Shown: positions 7,861 through 16,807 of the stretch, piece by piece
Layout: each line of letters starts with the position of its first letter
How positions within the stretch are numbered: the stretch's first letter is position 1
From: G963665005 sp963665005
GTDB lineage: Bacteria; Bacillota; Clostridia; Christensenellales; SZUA-584
Length of the DNA stretch: 64,000 bases
Assembly (NCBI GenBank): GCA_963665005.2
Contig: CAXXTQ010000001.1
Span: forward strand, 3,024,888-3,088,887
Direction: 5' to 3'
The notes under the pieces: generated by a model
Told to the model about the DNA's origin: nothing
Database searches by the model: none
Seen by the model: only the letters and a program-made list of their open reading frames with translations
Made by a program: the position numbers and the translations under genes

Positions 7861-9702
7861 GTGAAAAAGAATAATGATGAAGAAATGATAAAAGACAAAA
7901 ACGGCAATTCTGAAAAGAACGCCGCAAAAGATATGTCTGAGAAGACGGTCGAAAAAGACGCGTCAAAAAATGACAAAAATGCCGCAGATACAAAGAATAA
8001 GCAAACGGCAAAACAGGAAAAACTTCAAAAAAAACAAATTGAAAAACAAAAGATTTCAGATATTCGCAAATTTAATGAGCAAGAAAAGAAAAAAGCGGCT
8101 GAATTAAAACTAAAAAGAAAAGCCGAACTTGGCCTGCTTTCAAAAGAAGATAAAAAAGCTTATTTAGCTGACGAGAAAATCGAAAAGCAAAAAAAAATTA
8201 AGCTCGTTAAAGAGAAAAAAGCAGAACAAAAAAAAGAATATTCGAACCTTACGCGCTACGGAAAAAAGAAATACAGAAAAGAGCAGTTTGAGCAAAAACA
8301 ACTTGAAAAAAAAGCGCAAAAAGGCTATATCGCAAAACAAACAATAAAATACATACTTCTTGCTGCGCTTGCGCTTTTGCTTGCTTACGGCGCAAATGTA
8401 GCGTACGGCGCTTTTATAGATAATTCTTATGCTTTCCAAAACACCGGTCAGGCTATATCAGCCCCTTCGCCGGAGATTACGCAGGCGCTTCCCGAGCAAG
8501 AGCCCGACCCGTCTTCTTCTGTTGACGCTTCTGCAACACCCGAACCGACGACCGATCCTTATGAGCTTTTGTTATCGCAGGCAGATTTAGATTTTATGGA
8601 AGACAGAGTAAATATTTTGGTGCTAGGTATAGACGAGAGCCTTGAACGTGCAAACTGGGGGTCTTTCAGAACGGATACCATAATACTCTTATCTATAGAT
8701 TTTGAAACAAACGATGTTTATATGATATCGCTTCCCCGGGACAGCTATGTTTGGATTTACAATAAAAACTACAGAGGAAAAATAAACTCCGCATTTTCTG
8801 CCGGCGGCGGAAAAGATAAAAGCGGTTTCGAATATACCATGAATACGGTATCTATGGCGCTTGGCGGAATTCCCGTCAACCATTACATATGCTTTGATAT
8901 GAACGTGGTCAAAGAAGTCGTAAATGCTATCGGCGGGCTGTATTACGACGTAGACATAAATGTAAAGATGTGCGGAAGAACGATAGACAAAGGTTACCAG
9001 TACTTAGACGGCCAGATGGTGCTCGATTATTCAAGACAGAGACATGGCGACAGCGATATCGCAAGAGCGGACAGACAGCAAAGAATCTTATTCGCTATCT
9101 TCGATGAAGTAAAACGTTCGGGGCAGATTCAAGATATCCCAAATATTTATTCGGCGATTACAGGGAATATTTACACAGACCTCGATTTTACGCAGATAGT
9201 CTCTTTGGCCGCTTTTGCAATGAATATAAACATGGAAGACCTGCATAGATATATGCTTCCCGGCGGCTTTTTAAATATTGACGGTTCAAGCTTATGGGGC
9301 ATTAATCAGCATGAGAAAAAAACGATGGTAAAAGAAATATTCGGTATTGATATACAAATAAGCGAAGATGATAACGTTGCTCTTTTGCAAAAGCAGGCGG
9401 CGGAAAAACGCCAGGCTGTCGCACAGGCTAATGCGGCAATTGCCAGCGCTACTGCTTTTGTGAACACGAATACCGCTTATATTGAGCCGGCAGAGTTAAC
9501 AGAGTTTAACAACAAAACGGCAAACCTCAGAGCGCTTGCCGCTACTAAAAATTATTCAAATGTTGCGGTAACCATTCCGCCCATAACATCAGGAACGTCC
9601 GAGTACAGCGCTTGGGTTGACACCTTGAAAGCTACAGTAGCAGCAAGAAAAGCGGCGCCCACGCCAACACCCGTGCCCCAGACGTCGGTGCCTGCGCCGT
9701 GA
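7861..9702 (+). CDS. LytR-CpsA-Psr (LCP) family cell-wall polymer ligase
   Basis: LCP enzymes transfer anionic wall polymers from lipid carriers to peptidoglycan outside the membrane. From GTG 7861 the protein has 613 residues: an unusually long cytoplasmic Lys/Glu/Gln-rich region (1-160), one transmembrane helix (about 164-186), a Pro/Ser/Thr-rich linker, the LCP domain (about 248-420) and a helical C-terminal extension ending in a Pro-rich tail. The LCP domain carries the conserved arginines and acids of the family (ILVLGIDE, SFRTDTI, SLPRDSYVWI, DYSRQRHGDSDIARADRQQR). It has its own strong promoter and terminator. Confidence 0.92.
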   Translation: MKKNNDEEMIKDKNGNSEKNAAKDMSEKTVEKDASKNDKNAADTKNKQTAKQEKLQKKQIEKQKISDIRKFNEQEKKKAAELKLKRKAELGLLSKEDKKAYLADEKIEKQKKIKLVKEKKAEQKKEYSNLTRYGKKKYRKEQFEQKQLEKKAQKGYIAKQTIKYILLAALALLLAYGANVAYGAFIDNSYAFQNTGQAISAPSPEITQALPEQEPDPSSSVDASATPEPTTDPYELLLSQADLDFMEDRVNILVLGIDESLERANWGSFRTDTIILLSIDFETNDVYMISLPRDSYVWIYNKNYRGKINSAFSAGGGKDKSGFEYTMNTVSMALGGIPVNHYICFDMNVVKEVVNAIGGLYYDVDINVKMCGRTIDKGYQYLDGQMVLDYSRQRHGDSDIARADRQQRILFAIFDEVKRSGQIQDIPNIYSAITGNIYTDLDFTQIVSLAAFAMNINMEDLHRYMLPGGFLNIDGSSLWGINQHEKKTMVKEIFGIDIQISEDDNVALLQKQAAEKRQAVAQANAAIASATAFVNTNTAYIEPAELTEFNNKTANLRALAATKNYSNVAVTIPPITSGTSEYSAWVDTLKATVAARKAAPTPTPVPQTSVPAP

Positions 9703-9715
9703 TAATAAATAGTTA

Positions 9716-9756
9716 ATAAAGCCGTACGAATTTACGAATCCGTACGGCTTTATTTT
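9716..9756 (+). terminator. Rho-independent terminator after the LCP gene
   Basis: An 11-bp perfect stem AAAGCCGTACG (9718-9728) / CGTACGGCTTT (9741-9751) followed by ATTTTATT, 13 bases after the LCP stop codon. Confidence 0.85.
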
Positions 9757-9928
9757 ATTATTCTTGCGCATAATGTATTTACGCAAAACATAAAGGAGCA
9801 TAAAAGCGGTTGCTAATAAAGATTGTAGCCAATGTGAAGAATTATATACATAATTATTATAATTTGTTTAAATATTGATTTAATTGCCTTTGCTCTGCCT
9901 TTTTGATATATACTTATCTTTTCTTATT

Positions 9929-9937
9929 TGATATAAT
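9929..9937 (+). promoter_or_regulatory. Extended -10 element upstream of the GNAT gene
   Basis: TGATATAAT with consensus TATAAT at 9932-9937, 30 bases upstream of the ATG at 9968. No clear -35 box. The rest of 9757-9928 is AT-rich and I see no gene in it. Confidence 0.45.
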
Positions 9938-9967
9938 ACATTTATTAATTTTTTGAGGTTATATAAT

Positions 9968-11098
9968 ATGATCGAAATCAAAGAGATATCCCAAAAAAAA
10001 GATTTTAAGAAGTTTGTAAACTTTCCTAGCAAGCTTTATAAAGGCGTGAAAAATTTTGTTCCGGAGCTTAAAGCGGACGAGCTTTCCATGCTTAGCCCGG
10101 AAACAAATTTTGCTTTCGAATATTGCGATGCGAAATTTTTCTTAGCTTATCGAGATGGTAAAATTGTGGGGCGCATTGGCGCTATTGTCAATAAGAAGGC
10201 AAACGAGCTTTGGAACCAAACTCAAATACGCATTACAAGAGTTGAATTCATTGACGACCTCGAAGTTTCGGGTGCTCTTTTTGGTGCCGTAGAAGCCTGG
10301 GCAAAAGAGTTGGGGCTTAAAGAAGCGCACGGCCCGCTCGGGTTTACAGACTTAGACAAAGAAGGCCTTTTAATAGAGGGCTTTGACCGTATGGGTTCAA
10401 CGGTCACTATATATAATTTTCCTTATTATCCTAAACACTTTGAAGCACACGGATATAAAAAGGATATCGACTGGGTGGAGTATAGAATAAGCGTACCCGA
10501 AAAAGGCGACAAAAGAGTGGCTCGTGTAAGCGAGATCGCTAAAAAAGTAATGAAACGTTCAAACGTCAGATTTTACAATATCAAAAAAATAAAAGAAGCA
10601 AAGCCGATAATAATACAGTTTTTTGAGCTTTTAAGCGAATGCTATAAAGACCTTTACGGCATGGTGCCTTATACGCAAAAGCTCGCGCAGGATTATTTTC
10701 GCCGCTTTACACCTTTGCTGAATCCCGCATTTGCGAAATTTATAGTTGACGAGAACGATAAACTTGTTGGATTTGGGCTTGCCGCTCCGTCGCTTGCAAA
10801 AGCTTTCCAAAAATCGCGCGGCAGAATGTTTCCGCTTGGATGGCTTTATCTTTTATGGGCGCTTAATCATCCAAAAGAGCTCGAATTATATCTTGTCGCC
10901 GTCCATCCCGAATACCAAAAATCGGGGCTCGCTGCGCTTCTCATGAATGAGATAACGGCCTCCGCTATGGAAAAGGGAGTCAAATTCGCAGAGTCTTCTC
11001 CAGAACTTGAGACGAATAAAAAAGTCCAGGATTTTTGGAAAAACTATGACACAGAACAGCATAAACGCAGAAGGTGTTATAAAAAAGAGCTTAATTAA
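9968..11098 (+). CDS. GNAT-like N-acetyltransferase
   Basis: A 376-residue protein from ATG 9968 (GAGGT 9-10 bases upstream). The C-terminal third shows the acetyl-CoA-binding pattern of GNAT enzymes (LYLVAVHPEYQKSGLAALLM), and the central part has a GLKEAHGPLGFTDLDKEGLL block seen in a family of long uncharacterised GNAT proteins. The substrate is unknown. It is monocistronic, with its own extended -10 promoter and a terminator shared with dapB. Confidence 0.75.
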   Translation: MIEIKEISQKKDFKKFVNFPSKLYKGVKNFVPELKADELSMLSPETNFAFEYCDAKFFLAYRDGKIVGRIGAIVNKKANELWNQTQIRITRVEFIDDLEVSGALFGAVEAWAKELGLKEAHGPLGFTDLDKEGLLIEGFDRMGSTVTIYNFPYYPKHFEAHGYKKDIDWVEYRISVPEKGDKRVARVSEIAKKVMKRSNVRFYNIKKIKEAKPIIIQFFELLSECYKDLYGMVPYTQKLAQDYFRRFTPLLNPAFAKFIVDENDKLVGFGLAAPSLAKAFQKSRGRMFPLGWLYLLWALNHPKELELYLVAVHPEYQKSGLAALLMNEITASAMEKGVKFAESSPELETNKKVQDFWKNYDTEQHKRRRCYKKELN

Positions 11099-11112
11099 AA
11101 ACTGATATGTAC

Positions 11113-11138
11113 AAAAAAACCTCTCTTAGAGGTTTTTT
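11113..11138. terminator. Bidirectional terminator between GNAT gene and dapB
   Basis: AAAAAACCTCT (11113-11123) pairs with AGAGGTTTTTT (11128-11138) around a 4-base loop. The T run on each side serves the convergent genes. Confidence 0.8.
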
Positions 11139-11163
11139 GTTACTTGATTATTTAATTTAAAAA

Positions 11164-11943
11164 TTATTCGACAACTTCAAATACTTTTTGATTTCTCGCA
11201 AAGCTCAGTTTAACAGCTTCTTCCATAGTAAAGATACCCTTCTTTTTATCCATTAGCCATTTTGCGGCGTAAATAGCGCCCTGGCCAAAAGCGGCGCGGC
11301 TTAAAGACTCGTGCTTGATACGTATTATTTGGTTAGGCAGCCCGAACACAACTTCGTGCTTTCCTACTACGCTTCCTATGCGAATAGAATTTACATGCTT
11401 TTCCCTATCAAGCCCTAAATCTTCGGCGATACGAAGTGCCGTTCCCGAGGTATCCTTTTTATCCTTAAAATGTTCTTCGATTATCTCGATATCAGCATCG
11501 GGTACGATTCTTTGAAGCACTTTTGTTACTTCTATTAAAAAGTTAATGCCAAGCGTTATATTCGGAGAATAGAGTACTGCCGTCTGCCTTCCCAGTTCTT
11601 TTAACTGCTCTAAATGCTCTTTATCGTATTTTGAGATAGCTGATACTATGCGTGTTCCGTATCTCGCGGCATTTCGATACGATTCGACAGCGCTATTGGC
11701 TGAAAAGTCTATAATAACATCTACATAATTATCCTTAAAGAAAGTCTCTTTATCAAGCGAATCTATTGAATAAATTTTACCTTTATTATCTTCGAACCCG
11801 AATAATTTGCTCGCGTATTCACCCTCGCTTTTCTTAGATTTTCTTATTACCCATTTAAGTTCGCAAACTTCGTCATTCAGTATCTCTTGAGCTACAAAAG
11901 ACCCTGTTTTTCCGAATCCGAACATTCCTACCGTAATTTTCAA
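11164..11943 (-). CDS. dapB: 4-hydroxy-tetrahydrodipicolinate reductase
   Basis: NAD(P)H-dependent step of lysine/diaminopimelate synthesis. The 259-residue protein has a Rossmann start (VGMFGFGKTGSFV), DVIIDFSANSAV, YSPNITLGINFLIEV, and the catalytic/substrate stretch EEHFKDKKDTSGTALRIAE, a variant of the usual E.HH..K.DAPSGTA motif. The His pair of that motif is reduced to one His (EEHF), so it is a somewhat divergent DapB. The start is TTG with AAGGAGG 10 bases upstream. No other dap gene is nearby; it is transcribed alone from a recognisable promoter. Confidence 0.82.
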   Translation of the reverse strand: MKITVGMFGFGKTGSFVAQEILNDEVCELKWVIRKSKKSEGEYASKLFGFEDNKGKIYSIDSLDKETFFKDNYVDVIIDFSANSAVESYRNAARYGTRIVSAISKYDKEHLEQLKELGRQTAVLYSPNITLGINFLIEVTKVLQRIVPDADIEIIEEHFKDKKDTSGTALRIAEDLGLDREKHVNSIRIGSVVGKHEVVFGLPNQIIRIKHESLSRAAFGQGAIYAAKWLMDKKKGIFTMEEAVKLSFARNQKVFEVVE

Positions 11944-12005
11944 TATATATATCCTCCTTTTTCTGTGTACCCATTCTTATATCGTTTCCATACAATTAAT
12001 GAACG

Positions 12006-12034
12006 AGTATAATATGTAAGTTTTGGCTGCTCAA
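12006..12034 (-). promoter_or_regulatory. Promoter of dapB
   Basis: On the minus strand TTGAGC (12034-12029), a 17-base spacer and TATACT (12011-12006). The leader to the TTG start is about 55 bases. I do not see a lysine riboswitch in it. Confidence 0.5.
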
Positions 12035-12173
12035 ACATGGTTTCTTCGTATTTGCAAAATATACTATATACAATTATTTTGCATAAAACTACAAGACAAT
12101 AACAGTATGGTTTACTAAAATACGAGCCAAAACCATAAGAACTGTAAATAAAAACGTAACAAATCCAATGCGG

Positions 12174-12284
12174 TTATTCAAACCAGCTAAATAAACAAGA
12201 AGCCGCTAAAATAATAAGTAAGCCTATAGCGGCTAACCGGAATAAACCGGCGTACCTTTTACCATCAAGCATTAGAAAACGCAT
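12174..12284 (-). CDS. Possible 36-residue single-helix membrane peptide
   Basis: ATG at 12284 is preceded by AGAGGTG. The 36-residue product has a charged start (MLDGKRYAG) and one hydrophobic helix (LAAIGLLIILAASCLFSWF). A promoter-like pair (TTGAAA at 12370-12365, 17 bases, TATATT at 12347-12342) and a short terminator-like hairpin precede it on the same strand. No family recognised. The ribosome binding site to start distance is rather short, so this is only a candidate. Confidence 0.35.
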   Translation of the reverse strand: MRFLMLDGKRYAGLFRLAAIGLLIILAASCLFSWFE

Positions 12285-12297
12285 AAACACCTCTGGT

Positions 12298-12319
12298 AAA
12301 AAAATCGCCAAACAGCGAT
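12298..12319 (-). terminator. Leader hairpin with U tract (possible attenuator)
   Basis: On the minus strand ATCGC / GCGAT form a stem around a 6-base loop and run straight into seven T residues. It lies about 20 bases downstream of a predicted transcription start and 14 bases upstream of the 36-residue reading frame, so it would terminate a very short RNA or attenuate the peptide gene. The stem is short, so confidence is modest. Confidence 0.4.
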
Positions 12320-12341
12320 AGACGTTTTAATATTTATTGCT

Positions 12342-12370
12342 AATATATAATAGCATATATACAATTTCAA
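12342..12370 (-). promoter_or_regulatory. Promoter candidate of the small membrane peptide transcript
   Basis: TTGAAA (12370-12365), 17-base spacer, TATATT (12347-12342) on the minus strand, divergent from the activase gene at 12519. Confidence 0.4.
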
Positions 12371-12518
12371 TGCAAGCAATCGCATAATAATACATAATCA
12401 GCTAAAATCTTTGGCAATATGCAAATTTTCTTTAAATAAACGCTCTTTTACTTTAATAATATTAATCTTAGGTGTATACTTGCAATACGATATAAAAATT
12501 TGTGGGGAAAAACAGAGC

Positions 12519-15500
12519 ATGAAAACCAATATGCATAAAATGGGTTTGGATATAGGCTCGACAACTGTAAAATGCGCCGTTATCCATCAAAATAAATTAA
12601 TCTACAGCTACTATAAAAGGCATTACAGCGACATCGCATCCGCGATATCCCAAATGATAAATGATGTTTATGAAAAACTCGGCGATATAGATGTCAGCGC
12701 TTTTGTTACCGGCTCGGGAGGCCTTTCGGTGGGCAAGTGGCTCGGGCTTTCTTTTGTGCAGGAAGTTATAGCGGCAAGCCGCGCGGTAAAAGAGTTCATA
12801 CCCGATACCGACGTTGCCATTGAGCTTGGCGGAGAAGACGCGAAAATCACGTATTTCGCAGGAAGCCCGGAACAGCGCATGAACGGAACCTGCGCCGGAG
12901 GCACGGGCGCTTTTATAGACCAGATGGCAACTCTGCTTCAGACGGATGCCTTGGGGCTCGATAAACTTGCCGCAAAATCAACCAACATTTACGATATAGC
13001 GGCGCGCTGCGGCGTTTTCGCAAAGAGCGATATACAGCCGCTTATAAATGAAGGCGCAGCAAGAGAAGATATTGCCGCATCAGTTTTTCAGGCGGTAGTT
13101 AACCAGACGATCGCGGGGCTTGCCTGCGGGCGCCCTATTCGGGGAAAAGTGGCTTTCCTGGGCGGCCCTTTGCATTTTCTGCCTTCACTCAAGGCACAGT
13201 TTGTAAAAACTTTGCACCTAAAACCAGAAGATATAATGCAGACTCCGCATGCAATGATGTTTGTTGCTTCTGGCGCGGCTATGATGCCCGAAGAAAAAAG
13301 CGTAACTCTTGGCTCTCTATTGGAAAAATCAAAAAAACGCGTTGCGTTTAAAGATAACATAATGCGGCTTCAGCCTTTGTTCCCGAACCGCGAAGAATAC
13401 GAAGAGTTTAAAAACAGGCACAGCATGGCATGCGTATCCAAAAAACCGTTCAAAGACTATAAGGGCGCATGTTATCTTGGAATAGACGCAGGCTCTACAA
13501 CAACAAAAGCCGTTCTTATTTCGCAAAACGGCGATATTCTTCACGAGCATTACAGCTCTAACCAGGGAAGGCCTCTGCGTGTAATAAAAGAGATATTAAA
13601 GAAAATTTATGAGATTATGCCGCCGGCCGCGTATATAGCTTACGCTGCATCAACAGGGTACGGAGAAAACCTTTCTAAGGCCGCTTTTTCGCTCGACTGC
13701 AGCGAGGTTGAGACTGTTGCGCATTATACCGCAGCCAAGCATTTTAAACCGGAAGTCGATTTTATACTCGACATAGGCGGCCAGGATATGAAATGCATGC
13801 GCATTGAAGACGGCGCAATAAACGAAGTCATATTAAACGAAGCCTGCTCTTCGGGGTGCGGTTCTTTCTTAGAAATGTTCGCGACATCGCTTGAATGCGA
13901 TATAGAAACTTTTGTGAACGAGGCTCTTTTTGCCAAAAACCCTATGGACCTTGGCAGCCGCTGTACAGTATTTATGAACTCTAAGGTAAGGCAGGCGCAA
14001 AAAGAAGGAGCGACTCTCGGCGGAATATCGGCAGGGCTTTCTTACTCTGTAATAAAAAACGCGCTGTATAAAGTTATAAAGTTAAAAAAGATAGAAGATT
14101 TAGGCGAAAATGTCGTAGTGCAGGGCGGAACGTTTTTAAACGATGCTGTTTTGCGCGCGCTCGAGCTTTTGTCGGGCAAACAGGTTGTGCGCCCGAAAAT
14201 CGCCGGGCTAATGGGCGCTTTCGGCGCCGCGCTTATAGCAAGAAAACGCTGCCCCGAAGGCGCAGTATCTTGCATAATCTCTAAAGAAGAACTGGGCGAG
14301 TTAAAAATTACGAAAAAACATACGAGGTGCGGCATCTGCGAAAATAACTGCCGCCTGACCATAAATAATTTCGGAAACGGACGCAGGTTCATATCGGGCA
14401 ACCGATGTGAGCGCGGAAACGGTTCGGGCACGGCTAAAAACGATCTGCCTGATATGTATGATTATACATGCAAACGTATATTCGATTACGAGCCTCTTTC
14501 GTCCGGGCAAGCTAAAAGAGGCGATATAGGAATACCACGCGTTCTCGGAATATACGAAAACTATCCTTTCTGGCACACGTTTTTTACAAATCTTTCTTAC
14601 CGTGTCGTTCTTTCTCCGCGGTCTTCGAGAAAAGTATACTCTGCCGGTATAGAGAGCATACCTTCCGAATCGCTGTGCTATCCCGCTAAGCTTGCGCACG
14701 GCGCTGTCCGCATGCTGATAGACGGCGGAATAAAAACGATATTCCTGCCCTGCGTTCCGTACGAGAAAAAAGAGCAGAAAAGAGCGGGCGGCAATTTTAA
14801 CTGCCCTATTGTCACGTCTTATTCTGAAAACATTAAAAACAACATGCCCGAAATAAAAGAAAACGGTGTGGATCTTTTAATGCCTTTTTTGCCTATGGAC
14901 AGCATAAGCAAGCTGACAAAAAGGCTTATACAAGAATTTGTGCAAATACCGCCGCATGAGATAAAGCGTGCGGCAAAGCTTGCGTGGAAAGAAAAAAGCG
15001 CTTTTCAGGACGATATACGAAAACAAGGCGAAAAGATAGTGGCGCAGGTAAAGGCGGGAAAGCTGCAGGCAATGATACTCGGCGGCCGGCCTTACCATAT
15101 CGACCCCGAGATAAACCACGGAATTTCATCTATAATTACAGAGCTTGGTTACGCCGTCTTGACAGAGCAAAGCGTTTCGCACCTCGGCGACTATAAGCCG
15201 CTTCGCGTGCTAGATCAATGGATGTTCCATTCAAGAATTTATACCGCTGCGCATCTTGCGGGTAAAACGGAAGGGCTCGAGCTTGTGCAGCTAAACTCTT
15301 TTGGCTGCGGGCTCGATGCCGTAGTTACAGACCAGGCGCAGGAAATCCTAAAAGAATACGGCAAGATGTATACTCTTATAAAAATAGACGAGATAAACAA
15401 TACGGGAGCGATAAAAATCCGTCTGCGGTCACTTGCCGCGGCGGTTTACGAGCGCAGAAAAAAAAGAGGCATACACGATTTAGCAGAAAGCGTAATACAA

Positions 15501-16754
15501 AAAGCGGGAGAATATAAAAAAGTAGTTTTCGAGAAGTTCATGAAAAAAGATTACACTATACTTTCTCCGCAGATGTCGCCCGTACATTTCGAGTTTCTCC
15601 GGCCTGCTTTCGAGGCTTCGGGTTTCAAATTCGAGGTGCTGCCGTCTGTAGATAACAGTGCGGTGGAAGAAGGTTTGAAATATGTAAATAACGATGCATG
15701 CTATCCTTCTATTCTCGTGACAGGGCAGCTTATAGAGGCTGTAAAATCGGGCAAATACGATACGGACAAAATAGCCTGCATAATATCTCAGACGGGCGGC
15801 GGCTGCCGTGCGTCTAACTATATAGGTTTTATTCGAAAAGCACTGTCTGACGCGGGGTACGATAAGATTCCCGTCATTTCATTAAGCGCTGGAGGAATAG
15901 AAAAACACCCGGGCTTTAAGCTCACCATACGGCTTGTGCGCCGCCTTATGCGTGCGATGATATACGGAGACCTTTTAAACCGCCTTACGCTCGCCACACG
16001 CCCTTACGAGGAGATTCCCGGAGACGCGCAGAGAGCACATGAAAAATGGCGCAAGCTGGTCACGGAGAATATCCGCAATTTAAACGGCAGGCATTTTAAA
16101 AACAATGTGTCGCAAATGGTTGAAGAATTTGATAACATACCGACCTTAGACATAAAAAAACCTGTTATCGGCATAGTGGGCGAGATATTGGTCAAATACC
16201 ACCCGACCGCGAATAATCAAATTGTAAAGGTGCTGGAAAAAGAAGGCGCGGAGGTAAAAGTTCCCGACCTTATAGATTTTCTATTGTACTGCGCTTATAA
16301 TATGAACTTTAAATATGATCATTTAGGCAGAAAAAAGATATTCGCTTTTTTTGGCAACGCTACGATTTCCGTCATAGAAAACTCGAGAAAGTTTATGAGA
16401 GATGTGCTCAGTAAAAGCCGCCGGTTCTCGCCTCCAACTTTTATCAACGAAAAGGCGCGCGCCGCCGCCGATTTCCTTTCTATGGGCAACCAGACGGGAG
16501 AAGGATGGTTTCTAACGGGCGAGATGGCAGAGCTTTTAAAGCAAGGCGCAGACGGAATAGTGTGCGTACAGCCTTTTGCCTGCCTTCCGAACCATATAGT
16601 CGGCAAAGGCGTTATACAGCCCATTCGCGCGAAATTCCCCGAAGCGAATATAGTCGCTATAGATTACGACCCGGGCGCGAGCGAAGTCAATCAGCTGAAC
16701 CGAATAAAACTTATGCTGTCGCTGGCGCACGAAAAGATAAACAAAGCGGTTTGA
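12519..16754 (+). CDS. Two-module acyl-CoA dehydratase activase (BadF/HgdC-type, DUF2229)
   Basis: A 1411-residue cytoplasmic protein. Two ASKHA ATPase modules stand in tandem: the first opens with MGLDIGSTTVKCAV and has [4Fe-4S] ligand candidates C125 (NGTCAGGTGAF) and C164 (AARCGVFAKSD); the second opens near residue 318 (YLGIDAGSTTTKAV) with EACSSGCGSF and GSRCTVFMNSK. A Cys-rich linker (TRCGICENNC) is followed by a DUF2229 region and a C-terminal HgdB/BcrC-like part. HgdC proteins transfer an ATP-energised electron to 2-hydroxyacyl-CoA dehydratases; these giant clostridial homologues have no proven substrate and no dehydratase gene is nearby. The start ATG 12519 agrees with the domain start; the frame extends 36 codons further upstream without family similarity. 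Confidence 0.9.
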   Translation: MKTNMHKMGLDIGSTTVKCAVIHQNKLIYSYYKRHYSDIASAISQMINDVYEKLGDIDVSAFVTGSGGLSVGKWLGLSFVQEVIAASRAVKEFIPDTDVAIELGGEDAKITYFAGSPEQRMNGTCAGGTGAFIDQMATLLQTDALGLDKLAAKSTNIYDIAARCGVFAKSDIQPLINEGAAREDIAASVFQAVVNQTIAGLACGRPIRGKVAFLGGPLHFLPSLKAQFVKTLHLKPEDIMQTPHAMMFVASGAAMMPEEKSVTLGSLLEKSKKRVAFKDNIMRLQPLFPNREEYEEFKNRHSMACVSKKPFKDYKGACYLGIDAGSTTTKAVLISQNGDILHEHYSSNQGRPLRVIKEILKKIYEIMPPAAYIAYAASTGYGENLSKAAFSLDCSEVETVAHYTAAKHFKPEVDFILDIGGQDMKCMRIEDGAINEVILNEACSSGCGSFLEMFATSLECDIETFVNEALFAKNPMDLGSRCTVFMNSKVRQAQKEGATLGGISAGLSYSVIKNALYKVIKLKKIEDLGENVVVQGGTFLNDAVLRALELLSGKQVVRPKIAGLMGAFGAALIARKRCPEGAVSCIISKEELGELKITKKHTRCGICENNCRLTINNFGNGRRFISGNRCERGNGSGTAKNDLPDMYDYTCKRIFDYEPLSSGQAKRGDIGIPRVLGIYENYPFWHTFFTNLSYRVVLSPRSSRKVYSAGIESIPSESLCYPAKLAHGAVRMLIDGGIKTIFLPCVPYEKKEQKRAGGNFNCPIVTSYSENIKNNMPEIKENGVDLLMPFLPMDSISKLTKRLIQEFVQIPPHEIKRAAKLAWKEKSAFQDDIRKQGEKIVAQVKAGKLQAMILGGRPYHIDPEINHGISSIITELGYAVLTEQSVSHLGDYKPLRVLDQWMFHSRIYTAAHLAGKTEGLELVQLNSFGCGLDAVVTDQAQEILKEYGKMYTLIKIDEINNTGAIKIRLRSLAAAVYERRKKRGIHDLAESVIQKAGEYKKVVFEKFMKKDYTILSPQMSPVHFEFLRPAFEASGFKFEVLPSVDNSAVEEGLKYVNNDACYPSILVTGQLIEAVKSGKYDTDKIACIISQTGGGCRASNYIGFIRKALSDAGYDKIPVISLSAGGIEKHPGFKLTIRLVRRLMRAMIYGDLLNRLTLATRPYEEIPGDAQRAHEKWRKLVTENIRNLNGRHFKNNVSQMVEEFDNIPTLDIKKPVIGIVGEILVKYHPTANNQIVKVLEKEGAEVKVPDLIDFLLYCAYNMNFKYDHLGRKKIFAFFGNATISVIENSRKFMRDVLSKSRRFSPPTFINEKARAAADFLSMGNQTGEGWFLTGEMAELLKQGADGIVCVQPFACLPNHIVGKGVIQPIRAKFPEANIVAIDYDPGASEVNQLNRIKLMLSLAHEKINKAV

Positions 16755-16766
16755 TTATTTTGAAAC

Positions 16767-16799
16767 AAAAAAAGGCTGTGAGTCCGCACGGCCTTTTTT
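16767..16799. terminator. Bidirectional terminator between activase and SDR genes
   Basis: AAAAAGGC and GTG pair with CGCAC and GGCCTTTTT around AGTC with one bulge. A and T runs flank both sides of the hairpin between these convergent genes. Confidence 0.7.
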
Positions 16800-16807
16800 A
16801 ATGCAGT

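Noticed and set aside
11944..12173. Lysine riboswitch upstream of dapB
   Set aside because: The leader from the predicted promoter to the start codon is only about 55 bases and has none of the conserved L-box blocks.
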